NCBI GenBank assembly: GCA_009746045.1
Contig: RPFO01001811.1
Coordinates: forward strand, 1-24,802
Source of the DNA: Mesostigma viride
Taxonomy: Eukaryota; Streptophyta; Mesostigmatophyceae; Mesostigmatales; Mesostigmataceae
Length of the DNA stretch: 24,802 nt
Reading direction: 5' to 3'
In this document: positions 18,509-24,802 of the stretch, one piece after another
Position numbering within the stretch: the first letter of the stretch is position 1
Layout: every line of letters begins with the position of its first letter
Notes under the pieces: model-generated
What the model saw: the letters and a program-made list of their open reading frames with translations, nothing else
Told to the model about the DNA's origin: nothing
Database searches by the model: none
Made by a program: the position numbers and the translations under genes

Positions 18509-20188
18509 ATGTCTTTCGATTACGGTGTATGTCCTGCTTTGATTAATAAAAAGAAGCGCATCGTCGCGCCTTCCATAACATTAACGACCACAACCGGAAC
18601 ATATCCTAGCGCGTCTCCAATTACAGTTACAGCGACGTTCAGCCAGCCGGTCACTGGGTTCGCCTTAGACGATATCGTCGTAGTCAACGGGGCCATCGCC
18701 AGCCTGACGGGCAGCGGGGCGTCGTACACCTTCCAAGTGACGCCAACGACCGCATATTCGCCGACTACAGTAGGCGTCGGAGCAGGGGTAGTGGTTAACT
18801 TGAAGGGTGCACGGAACAAAGCCTCGACTCCATTGGTCTTCACGTACTCACCCCCTCCAACGGTGACCCTCGCGACGACCGCGGGCTCGACGCCATCCTC
18901 GACACCCGTGGACGTGACCGCCACGTTCAGCAGGTCCGTCACGGGGTTCTCTCTGGGCGATATCACGGTGACAAACGGGACAGCCGCCAACCTGACCGGC
19001 AGCGGGACGTCGTACGCCTTCCAGGTGACGCCGACGACCGCTTACACCGCCACGAGTGTCAATGTGGGCGCTGGAGTTGTCGCGGACGCTTCGATGGGAA
19101 CCGCCAACGCGGCTTCCAACACACTGTCATTCACGTATTCCCCTCAGCCCACCGTCACGCTGTCGACATCCGCGGGGTCCACTTCCGCCTGGAGTTTCAT
19201 ATCCGCGACGGCGACTTTCAGTCGAGCAGTGACCGGTTTTGCATTGGGCGACATCACGGTGACAAACGGGACAGCTTCCAATTTGGTAGGCAGCGGGGCG
19301 TCGTACACGTTCAACGTGACGGCGACGACGGCCAATTCCGCCACGTCCTTCAGCATCGGCGCAGGGGCCGCGACAGACACAGTGTCCGGGACCGGCAACT
19401 CAGCTTCGAACTCGCTATCGTTCACGTTTACCCCATACAACCCCGCCACCGATTCGGCCCTGTATGCGTGGTACGACCCAACGGACTCTTCGACGCTCTA
19501 CAGCAACACAAATTTTACCACACTCGCCACGACTTCGGTACGGGGTATGAAAGACAAGAAGGGGACCCAGCACTTACTGTGCTTCACCACCAATGCGCCG
19601 ACCATCGACAACACTAGCTTAAATTCTAAGCAGTCTCTTCAATTCAGTTACAGTTTGCGTAACGGGCTCCAGAGCGATGGGTTTTTCTGGGGTCGTCCGC
19701 AAAATACTATGATCGTCGTCGCAAAATCAAACACCCCGAGTGTTTACCCTCGCGGGTCAGGTAGTAGCTTGAAAGGCCTCGTTGTCGGTGCTCAAAGTAA
19801 TTACGGACTGGGCATCTGCAACAACTGCGACGATTACAAGTTTTATGCGCTTTTGGGTACGGACGGAGCCACTCAACCGATCTGCACGAATGCAGAGTTT
19901 TACGACGGCCGGGCGCACGTGATGGCAGTGTCGTGTGACCTAGGAAGCACGCCAAAAACGTCCATTACCAGATTTGATGGTAGAGATGGTGGGGCGTACA
20001 CAGGTACGGCGGTACAGAATCCAGGAAGGATCTGTGTTGGCGCGGATATAGATTGGAGCACTCGTAACTGGGACGGATGGACCGGCGAGATCCTGATCTA
20101 CAGCACCGCCAAGACCGCGGCCGAGCTCGAACAGATCCGAGGTTATCTAGTGCACAAATGGGGCACGCCTGCCGCCATCCCAGCGTAG
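18509..20188 (+). CDS. Adhesin-like protein: three bacterial Ig-like repeats plus LamG-like domain (559 aa)
   Basis: After a short head (residues 1-21), three tandem repeats of about 95 residues follow (22-114, 117-211, 214-308). Each carries the signature ATFS..VTGF.L.DI.V.NG.A..L.GSG.SY.F, typical of bacterial Ig-like (Big_12-type) domains of surface proteins. The C-terminal 250 residues start LYAWYDPTDSSTLY and end GEILIYSTAK...EQIRGYLVHKWG, the ConA/LamG-like lectin fold common in bacterial and phage adhesins. The frame is fully intact, unlike most neighbours. The likely role is host-cell recognition as a virion spike or fibre; bacterial origin by transfer is inferred from the domain types. 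Confidence 0.75.
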   Translation: MSFDYGVCPALINKKKRIVAPSITLTTTTGTYPSASPITVTATFSQPVTGFALDDIVVVNGAIASLTGSGASYTFQVTPTTAYSPTTVGVGAGVVVNLKGARNKASTPLVFTYSPPPTVTLATTAGSTPSSTPVDVTATFSRSVTGFSLGDITVTNGTAANLTGSGTSYAFQVTPTTAYTATSVNVGAGVVADASMGTANAASNTLSFTYSPQPTVTLSTSAGSTSAWSFISATATFSRAVTGFALGDITVTNGTASNLVGSGASYTFNVTATTANSATSFSIGAGAATDTVSGTGNSASNSLSFTFTPYNPATDSALYAWYDPTDSSTLYSNTNFTTLATTSVRGMKDKKGTQHLLCFTTNAPTIDNTSLNSKQSLQFSYSLRNGLQSDGFFWGRPQNTMIVVAKSNTPSVYPRGSGSSLKGLVVGAQSNYGLGICNNCDDYKFYALLGTDGATQPICTNAEFYDGRAHVMAVSCDLGSTPKTSITRFDGRDGGAYTGTAVQNPGRICVGADIDWSTRNWDGWTGEILIYSTAKTAAELEQIRGYLVHKWGTPAAIPA

Positions 20189-20522
20189 ATAGCCGGTTGA
20201 ACTATTATCTCCCGTGAATGTATAACGAAGCCATGAGTTAAGTAATGCAATACGCATTACTTTTGCATACTTGCAAGTATGCAAAAGTAATGCGTATTGC
20301 ATTACTTAACTAAAATTGGGCCGCGTGGGGAAATCCAGCGTTCCGCACACACCGCTCGTTACCGAGGTGACTCGATTAATTACGACTCGGCTATTCCCAG
20401 CCTCGCGCCGTAATTCCTATTTCGACTTGGCCTACCCGGCCTCCGCCAAACATAGAAATCCACAAATATTTCGACTCGGCCTCCCAGGCCTACCCGCCGC
20501 AAATATTTCCGTGCCTCCGAGA

Positions 20523-20533
20523 GGATTCGAACC
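20523..20533 (-). promoter_or_regulatory. Pol III B-box match in left palindrome arm
   Basis: GGTTCGAATCC on the minus strand fits the RNA polymerase III internal B-box consensus (GGTTCGANNCC) exactly. It is followed by CTCTCGGAGGCA, which resembles the 3' end of a tRNA. No credible A-box is seen at the expected distance, so transcription is uncertain. Confidence 0.35.
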
Positions 20534-20641
20534 CGGTACCCCAGGAGCGAACGCCAATCTTAGTTAAGTAACTAAGATGCATACTTGCAAGTATGCATCT
20601 TAGTTACTTAACTAAGATTGGCGTTCGCTCCTGGGGTACCG

Positions 20642-20652
20642 GGTTCGAATCC
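20642..20652 (+). promoter_or_regulatory. Pol III B-box match in right palindrome arm
   Basis: This is the mirror copy of the left-arm B-box, on the plus strand and pointing toward the downstream viral gene. Being part of a mirrored arm, it is not independent evidence. Confidence 0.35.
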
Positions 20653-20941
20653 TCTCGGAGGCACGGAAATATTTGCGGCGGGTAGGCCTGGGAGGCCGAG
20701 TCGAAATATTTGTGGATTTCTATGTTTGGCGGAGGCCGGGTAGGCCAAGTCGAAATAGGAATTACGGCGTGAGGCTGGGAATAGCCGAGTCGTAATTAAT
20801 CGAGTCACCTCGGTAACGAGCGGTGTGTGCGGAACGCCGGATTTCCCCACGCGGCCCAATTTTAGTTAAGTAATGCAATACGCATTACTTTTGCATACTT
20901 GCAAGTATGCAAAAGTAATGCGTATTGCATTACTTAACTCC

Positions 20942-21439
20942 ATGGACTACCCGTATTTCTACCAAGTCATTTTAGACTCTGGGAAGGCACAAGAGTTCGA
21001 TGAAACGACCATGCGGGCCGTGTTTGTCGTAAAGCCAGACGCTAGGGCTCCTGTAATCGACGATACATGGCGTGGAGGAGCACACGCGGCTTATCTGGCC
21101 AATGTCGAAGGCGCGGGCAATTACAAGACTATCGGAATAGTCTCGCCGGATTTTACGGGTGGGTCGCACAACGTAAACGACGAGGTGGCGTTAGTGTCTG
21201 ACGAATGCTACGGAACCGAGGCGACATCCTACAACATGATAAACGATCACAGCTATTTCAATCTCGAGAACCCATACCTGTTCCGAAACGGAGGGCGTTT
21301 GACTATGCGGATGGTTCATTTGGACCGCGGCTCGAACGACGCTGACTACGAGTCGCCTGATGCCGCAGACAGCTTTCTTGTCGTCCTCCGATTCGAGAAA
21401 ATCCGCGGATTCGATTCGTGTAAATGCCATCACAAGTAG
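20942..21439 (+). CDS. Hypothetical PLV protein whose 5' side carries the palindromic insertion (165 aa)
   Basis: The natural start is ATG 20942 (MDYPYFYQVILD). An apparent longer frame from 20873 only reads through the inserted palindrome. The insertion's target duplication CCATG regenerates this ATG, so the coding region is intact. The original leader (about 20189-20235, with ATTATCTC and TATAACG) now lies 704 bp upstream. The protein is mixed alpha/beta with many acidic and aromatic residues and a cysteine-rich end (CKCHHK). No family is recognised. An AATAAA at 21495-21500, 56 bp after the stop, may be its polyadenylation signal. Confidence 0.55.
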   Translation: MDYPYFYQVILDSGKAQEFDETTMRAVFVVKPDARAPVIDDTWRGGAHAAYLANVEGAGNYKTIGIVSPDFTGGSHNVNDEVALVSDECYGTEATSYNMINDHSYFNLENPYLFRNGGRLTMRMVHLDRGSNDADYESPDAADSFLVVLRFEKIRGFDSCKCHHK

Positions 21440-21533
21440 ACAGGATTAACGCGCAACGACTCAGTGTAAATGGTGCATGTTATCGTATCTGATTAATAAA
21501 TTATCTTACACGACTCTATAAAACGTTCCCAAT

Positions 21534-21911
21534 ATGTTCGTTACCATGAATGACATTCTCAATTGCATCGAGGCCTGCAAACCGGGCAGTGGCGGGTACA
21601 TCCAGAGCGGCACGCGGCGGTCCGTTAACGCCGCAGAAGTCGCGCGAGTTTCTTGCACTGTCGCCGGAAAGCCCGACCCGTACGAGGACAATTACAATCT
21701 CGAATTAGACCAACTAGACGATCCACGCATCTTCTCATCGGCTGCTGTGTGCGCCTTGGAAGACGACTCGACTCTGGACGAAATTATCAAGGCGTGCGAG
21801 GACTTGGTTGTTGTGTCCATAATGGCCGGCTGCGTCACCGGCAGACAATCCATTTCCTCGTCGACGTTTGACCAAGTGAAGGAACGACTGCAGCTCCTGA
21901 GAGGCGATTGA
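21534..21911 (+). CDS. Hypothetical PLV protein at the right end (125 aa)
   Basis: The intact frame starts at ATG 21534 after an AT-rich leader with CTCTATAAAACG, a good TATA-like box about 25 bp upstream. A second ATG at 21546 is possible. The protein is acidic, begins with a helix (MNDILNCIEACKPG), has GYIQSGTRRSVNAAEVARVS, and ends in a helix (FDQVKERLQLL). No motif is recognised. It is the last gene before the right terminal repeat. Confidence 0.55.
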   Translation: MFVTMNDILNCIEACKPGSGGYIQSGTRRSVNAAEVARVSCTVAGKPDPYEDNYNLELDQLDDPRIFSSAAVCALEDDSTLDEIIKACEDLVVVSIMAGCVTGRQSISSSTFDQVKERLQLLRGD

Positions 21912-21983
21912 CAACAAAGCCATCATCCAAGCGCGGTCAGTGATGCGGTGGGTTTGTGAGATTGTTTGCTTGTTTGTTGAGGG

Positions 21984-22059
21984 TTTGTGAGAGAGGGGGA
22001 AAATTGGCCAGAGAAAGATTAGCACTTCTATCAAATTATCTGGCCAATTTTCCCCCATA
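21984..22059 (-). repeat. Right terminal inverted repeat of the PLV, with internal hairpin
   Basis: This is the partner of 4424-4499 with the same 18-bp hairpin arms and 26-nt loop. It follows the last rightward gene by about 70 bp. The next outward bases differ from the left flank, which defines the boundary of the element. Confidence 0.85.
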
Positions 22060-22227
22060 TGAGAACCATGTCTCACATGTTAATGCAGGTATGGGTTTTG
22101 TGGGTGACCGGTGACAGACGCCAGCATTTCTATGACATCCTAAAGCCCCGCGACCCCTGAGCAAGGGTTGGCAGGGGTCGGGAAGGCGTGGCTGCACTGT
22201 GACAGATGTCAGTAGCAAACCAAAAAC

Positions 22228-22325
22228 CCAATATTTTATCACTCAAGTTATCACTCAACCATCATCACTCAAGAATGGCTCCCCGGTACCCCACATGACC
22301 CCATCACTCAATGAGGGGCTATATA
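22228..22325 (-). repeat. Right arm of outer ~97-bp inverted repeat
   Basis: This is the partner of 3299-3395 in inverted orientation and carries the same four motif copies (here read as ATCACTCAA). Only 168 bp separate it from the right viral TIR, against 1,028 bp on the left. The viral insertion was therefore strongly off-centre within the putative host element, whose length without the virus would be about 1.4 kb. Confidence 0.7.
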
Positions 22326-22329
22326 TTCA

Positions 22330-22772
22330 TATAATACATATCATCGGCCCTTGGCCACTAGAGACTCTGCTGCCCATGTGCGGCGTGGGATACTGCAACT
22401 AACCAACTAACAAACACATAATCGGACTGCGAAAACAGGGCGAAAACTGTAAAAAGTCACGTTTTCTCAACCCTGAAAATACCGTGATGATTTAATTTTT
22501 GTTTTTTAATTAATTTTTTTTTTCTGTTCGGGATGTCCGTCCACCGAGTCTACGGAATGTCCGTCCACTGAGTTTCAGACCGAAAATCGCTTCTCTCCAG
22601 TGTCTGCCACGTGTCAGATTGCAACGTGGATTACGCGATACATCCTGGATACATCGCGTTCTAATCCTACAACCAGGCTACAGTACAGTACTGTACAACG
22701 CGATGACTCGCGATTCTTTCTTGGCTGCTGGCATCTGCGCGGGAAGGCATGGCATTTTTGCGACAGCGCAAA
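22330..22772. other. Host intergenic DNA with two near-identical 18-mers
   Basis: No gene is visible. A T-rich tract (about 22490-22525) precedes two 18-bp copies of (G/A)ATGTCCGTCCAC(C/T)GAGT at 22532-22549 and 22556-22573. A short palindrome GTACAGTACTGTAC follows near 22684. Confidence 0.35.
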
Positions 22773-22780
22773 GCCAAAAT

Positions 22781-23433
22781 TAGGGCTGGCACATCCGGGT
22801 ATTTTCTCGACCCGGACACGAACACGAACACCTGGGGAGAGTACCCGAACCCGAACCCGAACATGTTCGGTACATTCCCAGGTGACCCGAACACGAACAC
22901 GAACATGTACTGTTTAGGATTAAGTGACCCGAACCCGAACCCGAACATACCCGAACATTTTACCGAACACGAACAATTCACTAAATAAATTAAAATAAGT
23001 GAGAAACTATACATAGTTTGTTGTCACTTTTCATAATACGCAATAAATTAATAATGATTACGTAATCATTACCTAAACTAGTCCGGTCGTGCTTAGACAA
23101 TTCTACTACCGTACAACAGCTTTGCTCTTGCCAGCGTGTCGGCGGACTAATCTAGGCCGCTTTTTCATCAGAGAAGCGTTGCCTAGTCGGATCACTGGAT
23201 GGTACTACAGGGATTCCGCCAGAAAATGTTCGGTACCGGGTCAGAGGCGAACATGTTCGCCCGGTTCCCAGGGTGACCCGAATACGGACACGAACATGTT
23301 CTGAAGTTTCCAGGTGACCCGAACCCGAACAGCACATGTTCGGCCGAACATTTTTGCCGACCCGAACACCGCACATGTTCGGTATTCGCCCGAACATGTC
23401 CGTGTTCGGTATGCGGCGGATGTGCCAGCCCTA
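22781..23433. mobile_element. Non-autonomous hAT transposon (653 bp)
   Basis: The ends are perfect 17-bp inverted repeats TAGGGCTGGCACATCCG, a typical hAT terminus. They are flanked by an identical 8-bp target duplication GCCAAAAT (22773-22780 and 23434-23441), the hAT hallmark length. There is no transposase. The interior is dominated by subterminal arrays of CCCGAACACGAACA-type units and the palindrome CCGAACATGTTCGG in both orientations, probably transposase-binding sites. Apparent reading frames through it are repeats of NPNPN or TRTRT and are not genes. Confidence 0.9.
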
Positions 23434-23441
23434 GCCAAAAT

Positions 23442-23939
23442 TGTTCAAAGTGAATCACTGTGCCAACTGGCAGGATTGCTTGCGTATTTCTCTTTGTTGG
23501 ATTGGGTTATCAGTTATCCTGTCCACAAAGCGCTGTTACATAATTGGCGCTATAGCCAGTTTACAAACCAGTTTCGCATAAAAATATCTGAAAGGCCTGG
23601 AATTCTTAATGGCAGCTGCCAGGGCAGCGTTTCTACTCAAGGAACCTTCTTGCATGTAGGCTGTGCGAGCCCCGGTCGTGACGCAGGCGGCAATTGAAGT
23701 GCTGCTGTGGACACTTGCCGTTGCTTAAGGTGATCAGATGGGAGCGCTACCTTGGTGCTACCTGTGAATGAATTTTATCAAAGAGCTGTCTGCTCTTCCA
23801 CATGTCTCCTGTATCTCATGCAATGATAACATTATTGAAGCATTGCGCGAGTGAATAATTGACGCGACACACAGTCACATACCTTGCGGGCACTTGTTGA
23901 AAAACAGATACCGAGGGAGTGAGAGTATCGACAGCTGAC
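23442..23939. other. Non-coding leader region of the U-box/kinase gene
   Basis: No reading frame or repeat is recognised here. It probably holds the promoter and 5' untranslated region of the downstream gene. Confidence 0.4.
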
Positions 23940-24802
23940 ATGGATCCCCCGGCGCAATTCCTGTGCCCTATCTCTTGTGACTTAATGCGAGAACCCGCCA
24001 TGCTAGTGGAATCTGGCCAGATCTACGAAAGGACCTTCATAGAACAGTGGTTTGCTCGAGGAAATGGGACTGACCCGCTCACAAATGTGAGTGTCTCTGA
24101 CAAGAAGCTGGTTCCTGTTTTATCGCTGCGTACGCTCATTGAGCAATGGATTGAGCAGCAGCGGGAACAGCAGCGCCTTGGAATTACAGGCATGGATGCC
24201 TCCATCCCGCACATAGCTCAGGAAAGATTGAAATTGGGCGAAGTCCTTCATAACGGAGCGATGGCTGCCGTCTCAGTAGCGATCCTGCAACCAGCAGGGC
24301 AGGAAGTTGTGGTAAAAATGTTCCATGCCAAAGGGCTGACAGATGACGAGTCCTCCAGGTTTCGCAAGGAGGTGCAAATACTCCACCAGGCGTCGGTCTT
24401 TGCCACAATGTGTGTCGCCTGATTGGGTGGCCAGCATTAATGGCCAGCTTTGCATGGTCATGCCGCGTTACCCTTCACTGGAACAATAATGCTGCTTCAG
24501 CAGCGGCAGTCTGTGTCGACCGCGGGTGATGGGCCTGCCGGTTACAAAGGCCTGCCATTGGACCGCATTCTGAGCATCAGTCAGGATATAGCCTTGGCAA
24601 TCGCCGATCTGCATGAACGGGGCATTCTGGTGCTGGATTTGAAACCTGCCAACATCTTGCTGGACAAGTATTGGGCGGGCGGTGGTGGCCGATTTCGGGA
24701 TATCAGCTCTCCGAACCAGCACAATGTCCACGCTACATCCGCTCTGGCGCTCAAGGCACCGCCCATTACATGGCGCCAGAGCAGTGGATCCCTCAAGAGT
24801 TT
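23940..24802 (+). pseudogene. U-box E3 ligase / protein kinase fusion, frameshifted and cut by the window end
   Basis: From ATG 23940 the first frame gives a U-box (residues about 6-75: FLCPISCDLMREPAMLVESG, then YERTFIEQWF and DPLTN). This E2-binding fold attaches ubiquitin. A linker and the kinase N-lobe follow, with the ATP-binding lysine in VVVKMF (K126). Frames then change near 24390, 24430, 24490, 24680 and 24755. In those frames one reads LCHNVCRLIGW, NGQLCMVMPRYPSLE, VLDLKPANILLD (24630-24665), VADFGIS (about 24685) and HYMAPEQW (about 24765-24790). The canonical HRD is VLD here, so the catalytic-loop His and Arg are missing. U-box plus kinase is a plant/algal receptor-like architecture. 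All the frame breaks, if real, make it a pseudogene; if they are assembly errors it is an ordinary host gene. Confidence 0.75.

Larger units (their letters stand above)
20236..20939. mobile_element. 704-bp near-perfect palindromic (foldback/MITE-like) insertion
   Basis: The two 352-bp arms are reverse complements, with only two mismatched pairs (20337/20838 and 20405/20770). Each end is itself a perfect 76-nt palindrome (20236-20311 and 20864-20939, beginning AGTTAAGTAATGC), and the centre is a perfect 52-nt palindrome (20562-20613). The insertion is flanked by CCATG on both sides (20231-20235 and 20940-20944), a 5-bp target duplication. It carries no real gene: the mirrored 83-codon frames in the two arms are by-products. 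The arms contain AT-separated repeats of a CGACTyGGCCT motif and one Pol III B-box each. The transposase family is not identified. Confidence 0.85.
4424..22059. mobile_element. Integrated Polinton-like virus (PLV), about 17.6 kb
   Basis: The element is delimited by 76-bp inverted repeats. It contains the PLV hallmark set: a double-jelly-roll major capsid protein, a minor capsid candidate, an A32-like FtsK/HerA packaging ATPase, a tyrosine recombinase and an AEP-primase/helicase. Genes run leftward from 11705 and rightward from 11744. Its sequence looks GC-richer than the flanks and its genes lack obvious introns. No PolB or rve integrase is seen, which separates it from classical Polintons/Mavericks; the tyrosine recombinase and AEP-helicase fit algal PLVs. 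A 704-bp palindromic insertion interrupts it. Several genes carry frameshifts, so it is probably not autonomous as sequenced. Confidence 0.85.

Noticed and set aside
20316-20859. Two nearly identical 83-codon frames on opposite strands (20316-20567 and 20608-20859)
   Set aside because: They are mirror images caused by the palindrome. The translation around GFEPGTP is the usual by-product of reading a tRNA-like sequence backwards, and no domain is present.
20236-20939. Palindrome as a viral telomere or concatemer junction
   Set aside because: It lies inside the gene block, not at the TIRs, and has a 5-bp flanking duplication, so transposition explains it better.
20873-20941. Upstream extension of the 20942 gene to an ATG at 20873
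   Set aside because: The added 23 codons lie wholly inside the inserted palindrome. The native start is restored by the target duplication at 20942.
4424-22059. Classical Polinton/Maverick with PolB and retroviral-type integrase
   Set aside because: No PolB (DTDS-type) or rve integrase (DDE) motifs appear in any frame; a tyrosine recombinase and AEP-helicase are present instead.
22781-23433. Repeated GAACAC units as a CRISPR array or protein-coding repeat
   Set aside because: There are no regular spacers, and hAT ends plus an 8-bp duplication bound the region exactly; the open frames only reflect the simple repeat.

Overview
This is a eukaryotic nuclear DNA window, most likely from a green alga. 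It carries a degraded integrated Polinton-like virus (PLV) between two host genes. The algal assignment is inferred from three things: GT-AG introns in a beta-helix repeat gene, a plant-type U-box/protein-kinase architecture, and the PLV gene set. No rRNA or organelle marker is available to confirm it.

Layout. Positions 1-3290 are host sequence with scattered minus-strand exons of a right-handed beta-helix (PMP-repeat) protein. Positions 3299-3395 and 22228-22325 form a ~97-bp inverted repeat pair that looks like the ends of an older ~1.4-kb TIR element. Positions 4424-22059 are the PLV, bounded by 76-bp terminal inverted repeats, each of which contains a hairpin. From 22330 the sequence is host again: a 653-bp non-autonomous hAT element (22781-23433, 8-bp target duplication), then a broken U-box/kinase gene running off the window end.

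The PLV has two divergent transcription blocks meeting at a 38-bp intergenic spacer (11706-11743). The leftward block carries replication and packaging genes: a coiled-coil protein, an A32-type packaging ATPase, a basic AT-hook-like protein, a tyrosine recombinase, and a long AEP-primase/herpes-OBP-like helicase protein. The rightward block carries mainly structural genes: a ~1,070-residue beta-rich putative fibre, a basic C2H2 zinc-finger protein, a small protein, a minor capsid (penton) candidate, a small amphipathic protein translationally coupled to it, the double-jelly-roll major capsid protein, a 56-residue ORF, an adhesin-like protein with three bacterial Ig-like repeats plus a LamG-like domain, and two unknown proteins. 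I see no PolB, retroviral-type integrase or adenovirus-type protease.

Many genes, viral and host, are interrupted by single-base frameshifts while almost no in-frame nonsense changes are visible. This indicates either recent decay dominated by indels or uncorrected long-read errors. The most striking structure is a 704-bp near-perfect palindrome (20236-20939). It is built of three smaller perfect palindromes, carries a perfect Pol III B-box in each arm, and is inserted with a 5-bp duplication (CCATG) exactly at the start codon of a viral gene, separating that gene from its original upstream sequence.
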